A DNA stretch of 64,000 bases from Galaxea fascicularis (GCA_948470475.1 OX419343.1:3252333-3316332); one strand, 5' to 3'; positions 13,965-26,276 are shown, counted from the stretch's first letter. Numbers and translations: made by a program. The notes: generated by a model from the sequence alone, not told the origin.

Positions 13965-14220
13965 TTTTCACAATCCAGGCTCGGCTAAAACCAAAAACCA
14001 AATAGGACTTTTTTCCAAAACTTTTATTTTGTGCTACTTAATAGTTTCTTCTTCTCGCAAATAGGTTTTTACCAATTTATTTCGTTTTTCATGCGTTCCC
14101 ACTAAATTCTGTTTCCACAATCTAAACTCGGCTAAAGCCAAAGTGCACTTACGAAACGTTTTGCCAAAAGGTTTTTATTTCACGGTACTAGACTCTTTTT
14201 CTCGTAATAGGTTTCGGAAT
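13965..14220. repeat. Diverged direct duplication, period about 145 bp
   Basis: cacaatccaggctcggctaa near 13971 and cacaatctaaactcggctaa near 14117 are each followed by a similar order of motifs (aaacttttattt.../aggtttttattt..., ctcgcaaataggttt/ctcgtaataggttt). Non-coding. Confidence 0.55.
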
Positions 14221-15578
14221 CATCTTACACTTAGAGATCGCAAAGATTTAACCATTACAGTATTTTTGGGTCGTCGTCGTCGTCTAAAACATGCATTCAA
14301 CATTGCAAATATATGAATGCAAAATAAGAGTTTCAGGCGTATTACTTTAAATTTCTGCTTTAGGTGATAATTTGCGATACTTTCCATCCCCTTCTCGCGA
14401 GAAGGTATCAGGATTCCAATTTTTTTTTCATAGATGTAATTCTTACTTTCCTGAGGTCTTCGTCATCTAAAACGATTGAATAATGCAACAATACAAGAGA
14501 TCCTAGCGCATTAGTTTTAAACTCCTATGTATTCTAGACTAACTACCAATGACAAAGAAGAAAGTTGCCGAAGTCTGGACAGGAGAGAGGAGAGAGAGAG
14601 AATTTGGCATAAATAGTACCATAGTTAACAACTATTTTAGTCGTAGCACTGCAGCGATGTTTGTGACACCCCTGAAGACAACAAGGTAAGTGAACAAACT
14701 CAAATTCGAATATAGTGGCTTCCAACAACAGACTAACTACCAGCGAGAAAATTATGAAAAAAAAATCGTCTTCATGGGACACTACCATAAGATAGATTCA
14801 AATGGAACAAAGCATTTTCCCTTATTTTCTTCCGTTTTGCTTACGAACTAATTTTTTTCCTGACGAAGCTAATTTTCAAAGTAGCAGTACAAACTTTCAA
14901 ATAAAAGCACTGATTGTGAAAATGACTCGATAGCCTATAATTTATTATTTTGAAACCTGACACTCAAAATTTTCAAATAACAACACGTTCTTGATCCATT
15001 TTGGAAAAGACTTCATAGGTCTTAAAATACTTTTTCATAAGTGGCACACGAAATTTCAAGGTTCCTGTTCAAACAGTAAAAAAAAACCCAATTAGTTACA
15101 ATTGGACCATACTGTAAAACCGACAACAAAGTCGGAAATACACTTTCACAAAAACTAGCAATATTTCTAGTAATTCATACGCCCGACAAAGGACAATTCC
15201 CGATATTTAAGACTCGAATGTGTCAAAAATGCAATACCAAATATGTAGATTTAAATCAGAAAGGCAAATGTAAAGCTATTCTCAGAATTTAATAAAAGAG
15301 TAAACATAAGATATTTATTAGCTTCAGAACACGAAATAACTCTTATGTCTAGAAAATGTATTGAAAAATAAAGTAAAAACAAAAACAAAAGATGGCCAAT
15401 AAAAAAACACCAACCCCTCACATTACAGTCAAAGAAAAAATAAAGTGCCGCAACAACACGTGGCAAACTTCTGTCTCCTTGTTAACTTTATAAAGTAAAA
15501 AAACTTAAGTTGGAATGTAGAATATAAAAAAAAGGGAAGAGTAGAAAAAGTAGAAATAGAAAGAGGGAGGGCAGTATT
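14221..15578. other. No gene seen
   Basis: Left flank of the satellite; AT-rich, with agactaactacca repeated near 14536 and 14731. Nothing else supported. Confidence 0.5.
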
Positions 15579-17762
15579 GGGAGAGGGAGGGTGGGAGGTA
15601 CTCCCAACCCTCCCTTCTTCCACTCGGCAGAGTGGGAGAGGGAGGGTGGGAGGTACTCCCAACCCTCCCTTCTTCCACTCGGCAGAGTGGGAGAGGGAGG
15701 GTGGGAGGTACTCCCAACCCTCCCTTCTTCCACTCGGCAGAGTGGGAGAGGGAGGGTGGGAGGTACTCCCAACCCTCCCTTCTTCCACTCGGCAGAGTGG
15801 GAGAGGGAGGGTGGGAGGTACTCCCAACCCTCCCTTCTTCCACTCGGCAGAGTGGGAGAGGGAGGGTGGGAGGTACTCCCAACCCTCCCTTCTTCCACTC
15901 GGCAGAGTGGGAGAGGGAGGGTGGGAGGTACTCCCAACCCTCCCTTCTTCCACTCGGCAGAGTGGGAGAGGGAGGGTGGGAGGTACTCCCAACCCTCCCT
16001 TCTTCCACTCGGCAGAGTGGGAGAGGGAGGGTGGGAGGTACTCCCAACCCTCCCTTCTTCCACTCGGCAGAGTGGGAGAGGGAGGGTGGGAGGTACTCCC
16101 AACCCTCCCTTCTTCCACTCGGCAGAGTGGGAGAGGGAGGGTGGGAGGTACTCCCAACCCTCCCTTCTTCCACTCGGCAGAGTGGGAGAGGGAGGGTGGG
16201 AGGTACTCCCAACCCTCCCTTCTTCCACTCGGCAGAGTGGGAGAGGGAGGGTGGGAGGTACTCCCAACCCTCCCTTCTTCCACTCGGCAGAGTGGGAGAG
16301 GGAGGGTGGGAGGTACTCCCAACCCTCCCTTCTTCCACTCGGCAGAGTGGGAGAGGGAGGGTGGGAGGTACTCCCAACCCTCCCTTCTTCCACTCGGCAG
16401 AGTGGGAGAGGGAGGGTGGGAGGTACTCCCAACCCTCCCTTCTTCCACTCGGCAGAGTGGGAGAGGGAGGGTGGGAGGTACTCCCAACCCTCCCTTCTTC
16501 CACTCGGCAGAGTGGGAGAGGGAGGGTGGGAGGTACTCCCAACCCTCCCTTCTTCCACTCGGCAGAGTGGGAGAGGGAGGGTGGGAGGTACTCCCAACCC
16601 TCCCTTCTTCCACTCGGCAGAGTGGGAGAGGGAGGGTGGGAGGTACTCCCAACCCTCCCTTCTTCCACTCGGCAGAGTGGGAGAGGGAGGGTGGGAGGTA
16701 CTCCCAACCCTCCCTTCTTCCACTCGGCAGAGTGGGAGAGGGAGGGTGGGAGGTACTCCCAACCCTCCCTTCTTCCACTCGGCAGAGTGGGAGAGGGAGG
16801 GTGGGAGGTACTCCCAACCCTCCCTTCTTCCACTCGGCAGAGTGGGAGAGGGAGGGTGGGAGGTACTCCCAACCCTCCCTTCTTCCACTCGGCAGAGTGG
16901 GAGAGGGAGGGTGGGAGGTACTCCCAACCCTCCCTTCTTCCACTCGGCAGAGTGGGAGAGGGAGGGTGGGAGGTACTCCCAACCCTCCCTTCTTCCACTC
17001 GGCAGAGTGGGAGAGGGAGGGTGGGAGGTACTCCCAACCCTCCCTTCTTCCACTCGGCAGAGTGGGAGAGGGAGGGTGGGAGGTACTCCCAACCCTCCCT
17101 TCTTCCACTCGGCAGAGTGGGAGAGGGAGGGTGGGAGGTACTCCCAACCCTCCCTTCTTCCACTCGGCAGAGTGGGAGAGGGAGGGTGGGAGGTACTCCC
17201 AACCCTCCCTTCTTCCACTCGGCAGAGTGGGAGAGGGAGGGTGGGAGGTACTCCCAACCCTCCCTTCTTCCACTCGGCAGAGTGGGAGAGGGAGGGTGGG
17301 AGGTACTCCCAACCCTCCCTTCTTCCACTCGGCAGAGTGGGAGAGGGAGGGTGGGAGGTACTCCCAACCCTCCCTTCTTCCACTCGGCAGAGTGGGAGAG
17401 GGAGGGTGGGAGGTACTCCCAACCCTCCCTTCTTCCACTCGGCAGAGTGGGAGAGGGAGGGTGGGAGGTACTCCCAACCCTCCCTTCTTCCACTCGGCAG
17501 AGTGGGAGAGGGAGGGTGGGAGGTACTCCCAACCCTCCCTTCTTCCACTCGGCAGAGTGGGAGAGGGAGGGTGGGAGGTACTCCCAACCCTCCCTTCTTC
17601 CACTCGGCAGAGTGGGAGAGGGAGGGTGGGAGGTACTCCCAACCCTCCCTTCTTCCACTCGGCAGAGTGGGAGAGGGAGGGTGGGAGGTACTCCCAACCC
17701 TCCCTTCTTCCACTCGGCAGAGTGGGAGAGGGAGGGTGGGAGGTACTCCCAACCCTCCCTTC
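15579..17762. repeat. 55-bp satellite array, 39 full identical units plus a 39-bp partial, G-quadruplex motif in every unit
   Basis: The unit is 55 bp and begins GGGAGAGGGAGGGTGGGAGG. By eye every unit from 15579 to 17762 is identical. Each plus-strand unit has four G3 runs with loops AGA, A and T, a canonical G-quadruplex motif. It also contains an imperfect inverted repeat (GGGAGGGTGGGAG, spacer GTA, then CTCCCAACCCTCCC). Because 55 is 3x18+1 and the unit has no stop in any frame, three frames on each strand stay open and give 712-765 aa reading frames of a 55-residue repeat; these are not genes. Flanks are unrelated unique DNA. Identical copies imply recent expansion or homogenisation, or an assembly-inferred copy number. 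Confidence 0.98.
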
Positions 17763-17817
17763 CGGGATAATTTATTCAGATGTGAATTTGTGACGTTTTT
17801 TATATGTAAGGACGGAG

Positions 17818-17998
17818 AAATAGGCCATTTCCGAGTTCATATCTGCCTCCTCTTGAAAGCGAGTCTAAGTGCCAAGTTTTTGTTATGAAAATTTGTTTTT
17901 ATTCATATGTACAGTAGAACTAATTACCATCACAAAAAGGTCGCACTGAGACTCGCTTTGAAGAGGAGGTAGACATGAACTCGGGAATGGCCTATTGA
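17818..17998. mobile_element. Foldback MITE next to the satellite
   Basis: Arms of about 54 bp: left aataggccatttccgagttc...gcgagtctaagtgc; right is the reverse complement with a few mismatches (gcactgagactcgctttgaa...ggaatggcctatt). The spacer is about 70 bp. It starts about 55 bp after the satellite ends. Confidence 0.8.
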
Positions 17999-18189
17999 GA
18001 TACTGGAAAGATAATTAGTAATGTATGTACAAATTTAGGAGTAATATATTCATATGTTCTGAAGTTTTTTAGGGAGGGAGGAATATTGATGCGTTGTCGT
18101 ACTAACTGCTCTGTTATGCAATACTACTAGGGTTGACCCTTGAACTCTTAGAAGTGATTAGCACATTTGTTCTTAAAGTATGGGGTTGG

Positions 18190-18315
18190 TAGATGTGAAA
18201 TCTGGAGAAAATGGGGTGAATTGCGATTGAAGGAAAGGTAAAAAGGTATACACATAAATTATAGTCTGTTAATGGTGAAAGAGGCACGTTATTGTGGTGG
18301 AGGACGATCTGGGCT
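18190..18315. repeat. Dispersed repeat shared with 35.2 kb
   Basis: ggagaaaatggggtgaattg, then gtatacacataaattatagt, parallels 35195-35275 (gggaaaatgggggtgaattg, gtacacataatccagttgta). It is degenerate and non-coding. Confidence 0.5.
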
Positions 18316-19999
18316 TGATCTAATTATTTACTTAAATTTTAATGTTTGAACCACTTTCAATATTTCTCACTTATCCCTTATTTTCAACATTCTCCCAAGC
18401 AACTCTTCTTCCTTCCAAAAGTTTACAGGGTTACTGAAACCATTTTGACGGAAGTGATGAAAGGTAGAAAAAAAAAGAAGGCATTTACAGGTAAGCCCAA
18501 CCCTCTCTATATACTGTCCAGGGGACTGGACATACTTATCAGCCAGAGGTTATCTTGATATTACCCCAAATTCTCTTAACTAATGCACAAAGTTATACAA
18601 ATGAGAATTGATGTTGGAACTTGGGAGTTACAGTTAATCCTTCTTGTTCTCAGTGCAAAAAATTCTCACTAGTTCTGTTTCCGTTTTCTTAGGGATAGCT
18701 TGGGAGTTGGAATTCTCCTTTTCGTTCTCTCTCTTATGGAGTGAAGTTAAATGGGTTGAACTTGCACTCTTTCCCTTTCTCCACAGGGGGTAGAGAAGGC
18801 CTTCTCTTCTTGGAGAGGGAGGGGTGAGAGGTTCTTTCATCATTAGTCCCCAGGGCATCACTTTAATTTTTTTGTGTTTTTTCATTAATTTCATTTCCGA
18901 GTTTGATTTGCTCTAATAGTGTTTTGTGTGCTGTCTCCAGTGTGACCAGTTCTTTTAATTTTCTGTTTGCTCTTGAGAAAGAGCTACTTGTTTCATGTAA
19001 CTGATTTATTTAAAACATTAGTTTGCCTAAATACTGGTGGCTGTGGACGAGCACTTTGAATTTTAGTGCTAAGGCTTCGATAAATGGTCCTATACAACAA
19101 TACGGCTGTGACTCGAGGTAGTAGCTGGGGACAGTTTTTTTGAGTGTCTTGCACACGGGGGGTCTCCTGTTCCCGGTAAGAGACGATTGAAATTGGTTCT
19201 ACATCCAAGGACCCCTGTGCCAAGCTTTGTTGGTAAATCCCTAAACCATAGGCCTTTGGTACTTCCCAGTTAAAAGTAAAGTACACAGACACAGAGGATT
19301 GGCCACATTGTAGACTTTGTGGCAGTTTACTGTGAAAAGTGTAAACTCTAACAGTTTTTTCCGACTGTTTGTTCTTCTTCAACTAATCACACTCACAAAG
19401 GATCAAAATTGGTCAAGGGCAGTGCCAATCAAACCAAGCTTTGACGACAGCCTTTAAAGTAGCCACGTAGCTGAATCGGCTACCCGGGTTAAAGTTTTCC
19501 TTTTTTAATATAAGTTTTTATTTGAGAATTACTACACAATGTTTACAAAATGGACACCACACTAAGAACGTTAGTTTACGACATTCCACTGTGTACAATA
19601 CACTGCCTCTGGTTAAATAAAGTTAGTTACTTGTTCGAATGTAAGCAGACTGCACCTTTGCCCTTCGATAACATTGACGCGAGAATAGTAAATTCATGAA
19701 TATTGGGGAGAGAAAGATCTGAGCAGATCAAAAGGAAGATACCAAAGAAGTGCTTCCACAGTTTTTGGAACGTGATCTTAAATTCTTATTAGGGCGTACG
19801 CAAACGGAGAGTTTTGAAGATAGGCCGCAAGCAAAACGAATCAGCATTCCAAACTTCAACTCTTTGTGTCCTACGGATGTTTTTATTGCGGTCTTTGTGT
19901 ATTTTTGTCCGCATATTTTCTGACCCTGTTTTTGTTTATTTTTTGATTTTGTAGTTTACACCTTTGATTAATCACAGAAGTGCTCTTGGGGATGGATGG
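18316..19999. other. No gene seen
   Basis: Short antisense frames only (18634-18894, 18993-19382), without domains. The part close to 20000 is probably the 5' untranslated part of the LINE. Confidence 0.45.
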
Positions 20000-21540
20000 C
20001 CAGGGAAATTTATATTTCAAATCAAAGTAAACAAATAAATGGATCTTAAAATAGGGTCTCTTAATGTAAGAGGATTAGGAGACAAGGCAAATCATTGGGA
20101 AACGTTTAATTGGCTCCGCTCGAAAAAGATGTCAATATTTTTCCTTCCAAAAGTTCATTGTACTGAAGAAAATAAGCATGATTGCCGAGCAGAATGGGGA
20201 TATCAAATACTATTTAGCTGTGGCTCAAGCAAAACTGCAGGTGTTGCCATTCTCTTTAACAACAATTTTGACTTTCAAATTTCTAAACTTTTTCAGACCC
20301 CGGGGGACGCTTCGTAGTATGTGACTTTATTACAAATGGGAAGCACCTGTTAACCAAATCAAATCAATTATACAACAAACTAAGGATGAATATGCGAAGG
20401 ATATGTTTGTACTCTGGGAAATGGTAAAACTGAAAGTAAGGGAGGAATCAATGAAATGTGGAGCATCTAAGGAAAAGAAAATGACGCAGGAACGAGAGAA
20501 TATCGAAAAGTCAATTGAAACTTTAGAAAAAGATATTACAAATATCTACATAGATGACTCTCAAAAGCAAAACGTATGGTTGGAACTTGAAACAAAGAAA
20601 GGAGAATTAGAGCTATTGATTGAATACTAAACTGAAAGAAGCTACTCTCAGATCCAAATCTCGATGGTACAATGAAGGCAAGAAAAATACTAAGTACTTT
20701 CTTGATTTTTCTTGAAAAAGACATTGTAAACAGGGAACTATAACTCAGATTAAAACTAATGAGAACAATTTGGTTGTCACCGACAAAGACATTTTGAATG
20801 AACGTGTTTCCTTTTATGAAAGCCTCTATAGCTCCAAAATAAACGAGTGCCTCACTGAAGACTTTTTCCAACACCCAAATAAAAGACAATTGAATGAAAA
20901 AGAAGGATTTTCTTGCAAAGGACTGCTCAACAGGGAGGAATGTCTAGATGCGCCTAAAACTGTCTTCGGATAAAACCCCTGGAACAGATGGTCTTCCCGG
21001 TGAATTTTATAAGGTTTTCTGGAACGACTTGGTTGATATTCTTATAAACGCTCTCAATTACTCATATGAAACAGGAAAACATTCTGTATTGCAAACACGA
21101 GGTATCGTGAAACTTACACCCAAAAAGGCTGCCGAGCTCAATTTAGTTAAAAACTGGCGATTGTTAACGCTGTTAAATTGGGATTATAAGATTGCGATTA
21201 AAGCCATAGCGAACCAAATTAAAATTGTGCTTCCTAAACTTATTCGATCGATGGACAATGTTATTAAATATACTAAAGCGAAAAACATTCCGGGACTTCT
21301 TCTTTTTCTTGATTTTGAGGAAGTCTTTGACACACCAAAATGGTCTTTGAATTTATTCAAAGGACTTACGACGTTTTTGGTTCCGGATCAAAATTATTAC
21401 AATGGATTAATGTTCTCTACTTCGACATAGAAAGCTGTATTTTAAACAATGGATGGGAAAATAATTTCTTCAAACTCAATTGAGGAGTTCGGCAGGGCTG
21501 TCCCCTGCCGCCCTATTTGTTCGTTTTATACCTCTTACTA
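20000..21540 (+). pseudogene. Decayed L1/Tx1-like LINE retrotransposon (endonuclease and reverse transcriptase remnants)
   Basis: An N-terminal endonuclease segment at 20039-20317 begins MDLKIGSLNVRGLGDKANHW, the typical start of LINE APE endonucleases. The catalytic motif usually read as LQE is LPKVH here, so the acidic residue is missing. The rest of the endonuclease is deleted. The linker region before the RT is at 20403-20630 (rich in charged helix). RT blocks at 20948-21430 include DKTPGTDGLPGEFYKVFW, LVKNWRLLTLLNWDYK and LLLFLDFEEVFDT. A further block, RQGCPLPPYLFVLYL, is readable near 21491-21535 and then the sequence is lost to an inserted foldback element. Several stops and frameshifts and an internal deletion make it non-functional. 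The clade assignment is from the motif style and is inferred. Confidence 0.88.
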
Positions 21541-21815
21541 ACCAAGTTCGAGGTCCGTACTGTAAGTTATGGACCGAGTTTTTTCCCGTTCGCTTATGGC
21601 CCAAGCACAAAGCGCACAGGCCATAAATCAACGGGAAAAAACGAGGATCCGAAACTTACAGTATGGACCGAGAAAACAAGGTTAGTAGGGTTTGTTATAT
21701 CTCTGAGGTTAATCAGGAGTGCGGGAAAGGGAACTTTCAAATTTAGCGGGCAGTACAGTAGAATACGGCCCGCAAAATTGACCAATCACAGCGCACGTAC
21801 TAACTGAGAGATATA
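21538..21815. mobile_element. Nested foldback MITE(s) inserted into the LINE reverse transcriptase
   Basis: An inner inverted repeat of about 65 bp arms runs from about 21538 to 21686: the left arm contains gtactgtaagttatggaccg and ends near ttatggcc, and the right arm is its imperfect reverse complement. A second pair (ttatatctctgag near 21694 and actgagagatataa near 21802) brackets the adjoining 100 bp. The LINE frame ends exactly where this begins, so the insertion postdates the LINE. There is no coding capacity. Confidence 0.75.
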
Positions 21816-22170
21816 ATAAGTAGAAATAATGGCAGAAGGTTTTCGAAGAAGTAATAAGATCATAAAATCGTATAAAATACGCAAACGACACCACACTTAT
21901 ATTAGACGGTTCGGAACATTCCCTCGAAGAAGCTCTCAGGCTATTAGTAAAATACCAAAACCTTCCGTTGATAATTTCTGTGGATATTAACCGGGAGTTG
22001 ACTTAGTGTGTCAGAACTTAAACGAAAAAACGACATTCTCAACGCAGGGATACATGTGAAAGCGATAATATAATTTTCCCGGGAAAATCAAATTCCTGTA
22101 ACAAGTGGTGAATAAATTTGCGAGTCACGCACAGTTGACCTTTGCGCCTTTCTGTTAAATGATAAGGACA

Positions 22171-22347
22171 GTATACGAGAAGTCGGAGTTTCAAAAAACA
22201 CGTGCGCGCGTCGGGATAAAAAGAAGCATATAATTTTCTTCTTTTGTCATGCAATATACTTTCACGAATTTGCAGTCAAAAACTTTGTATTTTTAATTTT
22301 ATCCCGACGCGCGCAAGTGTTTTTTGAAACTCCGACTTCTCGTATAG
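22171..22347. mobile_element. Foldback MITE with near-perfect 49-bp arms
   Basis: The left arm begins tatacgagaagtcggagttt and ends near gcgtcgggataaaa; the right arm from about 22298 is its reverse complement with about one mismatch. Arms are GC-rich at the inner end (gcgcgcgtcggg). The well preserved arms suggest a young insertion. Confidence 0.8.
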
Positions 22348-22735
22348 CAAAGTAATGAAGTCACCTCATTGTAATTTGCTCAATATACATTTGAAAAATA
22401 GAATATTCATGATGACAAAATATACTAAAATCGTCACTAAAACGTATATTTCTATACTCTTGGATTTAATTGCGTTACACAACTTGACACATGTTTTACC
22501 GACTGAGATTTGTTTTGCCGCGCTCAGATGACATTTTAAGTTATGCGCTACAGAAATGAGAGCAATTTGGCTTTGTGTATAGCCTTCCCCTGAACAATTA
22601 AAGGCATCCTGTGGTAAGCTCGTGGAGTGAGTAAGATAATGTTCATTGGTAGCCAAATAAGAGTATTATTCTTAACGACCATTTAACGAATGCATGGATG
22701 CGCCTGTCGAAATCGATTACAAATTGTCTATTGCA

Positions 22736-22896
22736 ATAGTCCATTTTACAGTTCATGTTGAGTGACCTGGCCTTTGATAAGAAGCGAGGCTGGGGGTGAC
22801 CTTGTTTTGATACAAACCTCTCTGTCTTTCTCATGTAAATGAAGACTAGTTAGCATAACAACAGCATGATGTACATGAGAAAAGCAGTGAGGTCTG

Positions 22897-22927
<31 letters not shown>

Positions 22928-22975
22928 CTACCCAAAGGCCAGGTCACTGAACACATAACTGTAAAATGGCGTATT
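22736..22975. mobile_element. Foldback element with about 100-bp arms; related piece at 35.3 kb
   Basis: The left arm holds ccattttacagttcatgttg, gtgacctggcctttg and tgaccttgttttgatacaaa; the right arm is the inverted, roughly 85-90% similar copy. One arm-like piece of the same family lies at 35325-35395 (tatcaaaacaaggtcacctc). Confidence 0.78.
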
Positions 22976-23035
22976 GTTTGTAAACGCCTGACATCCTGAT
23001 TCCCCAACCATCCCCGATAGCTCTCAACGAGCTAA

Positions 23036-23130
23036 AAACCGGGGGGTCTTCGTTTTAGACCAGTGGGTCTTCGTTTTAGACTACAGGGTCTTTGTTTTAG
23101 ACCAGTGGGTCTTCGGTCTTCGGTCTTCGT
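23036..23130. repeat. Short tandem repeat, unit about 22 bp (gggtcttcgttttagaccagt)
   Basis: Four imperfect copies of gggtcttcgttttagaccag followed by three cggtctt steps. Non-coding. Confidence 0.85.
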
Positions 23131-23281
23131 TTTCGACACACTCGTCAAAAATGGCGCCTTTACAGTTCACCCGCAGTAGTCCCAGGTTCCAATCGCTTTC
23201 AGCGTCAGGGCTAGTTACCAGTACTTTGAAATTTTGTTGTGTTCTAGTTTGGCGTTGTGAACCTGAAAATTGTGTTGTGTT

Positions 23282-23497
23282 CTAAAAAAAATTGTTGTGC
23301 TCTGAAATAGGTTGTTGTGTTCTGGAAAAGATTGTTGTGTTCTGAAAACGATTGTAGTGTTCTCAAAAAGATTGTTGTGTGCTGCGAAAGATTGTTGTGT
23401 TCCGCAAAAGATTGTTGTGTTTTGAGAACGATTGTCGTGTTCTCAAAAGGATTGTCGTGTTCTGCAAAAGATTGTTGTGTTTCAGAAAGGAAATTGA
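23282..23497. repeat. Minisatellite, 20-bp unit, about 10-11 copies
   Basis: The unit is close to attgttgtgttctgaaaaag with substitutions. The translated frames over it (FRTQQSF, CSENDCSVL types) are repeat artefacts. Confidence 0.9.
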
Positions 23498-24844
23498 GTT
23501 GTGTTTTGCCCCTGTGGGCCACCGTAATACGACCTGATACAATCTTTTTACAATTTATTTGTCGCTAGCGCAGAATTTTTTTCCCTGGTTTGTCAGAAAA
23601 CAAAAGGTAAAAGGTAACATTTTAAAAGAAACTTCGTCTTGATTAGTCACCTGAGTGGAAGCGAGACTTCCGGTCTAAAAATGTCACGCTTTTACCGCCC
23701 GTGTATTCTTAAATAGGAGAACATCCCTCAAGAGTTTTGTTCACACAAACAAATTAATTGAACATTGTTTTAGTCGCTTAATATTTACGCGTGAATTTAG
23801 TCGCGAATTCCTTGATATGTATTGTGAAACCATTAACGTGTTACGCGCGATTGAAAACAGACGTGACAGAAACATGTGTCCAAATGTCACATTGTGTCAA
23901 TAGATCACTCTCTGAAATTTTATTACTTCGTACTATTTTGTATTTTTGTCCGACCAGACTGGCTTCTTGTCCGCTCAAAACTGGCCCCTGGCCTGACAAA
24001 TGACCTGCCTATAGACAAAAATTATTTGCAGGCTTGTACATTTGTTTTTTTGCATGCACGCACCATTGACGTGGACACTTCAAATATAAAAGTTTCAGGG
24101 AAAATTATCTAGTAGCATTTTCTGTAAGCCATAAAACACGTTTTTTTTAATATCTTTTATTCTGCTACATAATTTTTTTTCATACTGCCTGAAAGTTAAA
24201 AAATTTAGGGAGTTTCCCAACAAAGGAATAGAAACGGTAGATCGCCAGATTGCTTTTTCGGGTAATTTGCAAAAACTGGCATTTAGAGGACCTTTTTGTG
24301 GACCTGGCGTGTTGCCATGGTAACCGATATGACATCACATGCACCCTTAAAATATAGCCCAACAATAGAGATCCAAGGAGACATAGTTTGCCTACACCAT
24401 TAAATATCCTTCTTTGTAATCTTACATCGTTTCGCAAACACTATATCAATGAAAAACCCTTTCAAGCCACCTTAAATTATCTTTGCCAACCCTGAAATGA
24501 ATTTATGGACACTATTTGTTAATCTGAGACAACACTGACCTTTTAACCGATGCAACAGATGGGGTCTGTCTGAGATCTTCCCTTACACAAAGAAATGCTC
24601 TGAAGGATAGAGACATGGAAAGACCAGAAAATTAGGGCAACACAATTCTAATGGTAAAATAAAATTTGCAAACCCAGTAAGACAACACAAGCTACAGTCA
24701 TGCAAACAATCCTTGCAATGGGGGTTTTTACTTTGAATGTTATGCTTTTGTACAGTAGTCTGGTTTTGTTAAGTTTTTCTTTAGTTAATTATTTTTCAGG
24801 AGAATGAAGCAATCCATTGCATTTGACACACTGAAAAGGCAAAC

Positions 24845-25026
24845 CAGGACTGTCATTAAGGGCCGGGGCCGGGGCCCGGGGATTTTCCCCTCATATTTTG
24901 AGGTATATTCCCGGCTACTTTGATTTAAAATCAGCATGTTGACTAAACTTCAGCAACTTAAAATCCCCCGTTATTTTTGGGTATACACTGTATCCCGATC
25001 TACTTCAAAAATTAGTGACAGCCCTG
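24845..25026. mobile_element. hAT-like MITE, 182 bp
   Basis: Left end CAGGACTGTCATTAA; the right end read on the other strand is CAGGGCTGTCACTAA. Flanked on both sides by CAAAC, a candidate 5-bp target duplication. The interior is a GC-rich ggccggggccggggcccggg tract then AT-rich; there is no ORF. It is probably a non-autonomous DNA element. Confidence 0.7.
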
Positions 25027-25989
25027 CAAACACAAAACATTGAGATGATGGGTTAATAATTGAAAATTTGTAAAAGGGACAATCCCACTAATTTGCTTTC
25101 AAAATGTTGTCTAATTCCAAATGTAAACATGTCACCATGCTCTTAAGGCTATCACAAATATAAACAAGTGGTACTTACACCAAGCCTTAATTGATCCGGC
25201 CTTGTTTAGTGAAGCTTAAAAAAATGAAAGGCAAAGTAGGAGTAAATGTTAACCCTTTCACTCCTGATGGTGCCAAGTGACACATATAGATTTTACTCTG
25301 TCTGTCGCCACACGATTTTACTCGTCAATGGAGAAGGGAAAGGGTTAACATACATGTAATTTGTTAAACAAAGTAGCTGTAACATAACAAGGAATTAGTC
25401 ATTTGTTGAATACCAACCCTGTTTCTCCAGTGTTTTCCTGTCTTTGCCATAAGATAGCAAAATGTGTTTGCTGTGATACATGTAATTTACTTTGGCAGAT
25501 ACACTGTAAGAAAATGAACTCCTAATAAAGCTGGCCCTTCAGTACCCTTCCAAGCTATCCCATTTTAGTGACTGGTTTACTCAAACAAGATGTGCCCACC
25601 AGACACATTTTATTGGGAAAGTTCAAATTCTTTCTTTCAAAAAATGAGTTACCGCAAAGTAAGAAAGATTTACCAAAGGTAGAAGAATGTTAGCTTTCGT
25701 TGCTTAAAGGGATGAGCATCAATCTACTAATTGAAAAAAATCTGACTACTCAATGAAAGGACCCACGACTGGAAAGGCCCCCCTCTGCCATTGGATTGGC
25801 TGGGTTGCTTCTGTTACATACTGCTTTACAGTGTATATGGGAATTCTCGATAGTGATTTAAACTGTATCAATATTGCAAAACATTCATAACTACAGGGCC
25901 ATAACAGTTCTACAAATTATTGCCATATTATTGGCCATATACATGTACATGTATGACTGACTGTGATTCCAGGTTTCTTGGAATTGCAG

Positions 25990-26185
25990 TCATTATCAGT
26001 AATCCAATCAGTGATTTGCATTATCAGTCATCCAGTCAGTGATCATTAGCAGTCATCCAATCAGTGATATCATTAGCAGTAATCCAATCAGTGATCATTA
26101 TCAGTCATCCAATCAGTGATCATTATCAGTCATCAGTAATCCAGTCAGTGATCTGCATTGTCAGTCATCCAATCAGTGATCTCCA
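25990..26185. repeat. Minisatellite, unit about 25 bp (cattatcagtcatccaatcagtgat)
   Basis: About eight copies with small insertions, most ending aatcagtgat or agtcagtgat. Confidence 0.9.
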
Positions 26186-26276
26186 CATCATTGATCATAA
26201 CATATATTCTTAGAATAATTAGATTGCAATTCACATTTTGAAAGAACAACAACAATTCCTTCCCTTCATGTTTTAC

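Noticed and set aside
15429..17888. Six long repeat ORFs (712-765 aa) over the satellite
   Set aside because: They are open only because the 55-bp unit has no stop in any frame; both strands give equally long frames.
23244..23568. ORFs with repeated CSENDCSVL or NTTIVLKTQQSFAEH units
   Set aside because: Translations of the 20-bp minisatellite on opposite strands.
23036..26185. CRISPR-like spaced repeats
   Set aside because: Units are directly adjacent tandem minisatellites without unique spacers, in a eukaryotic genome.
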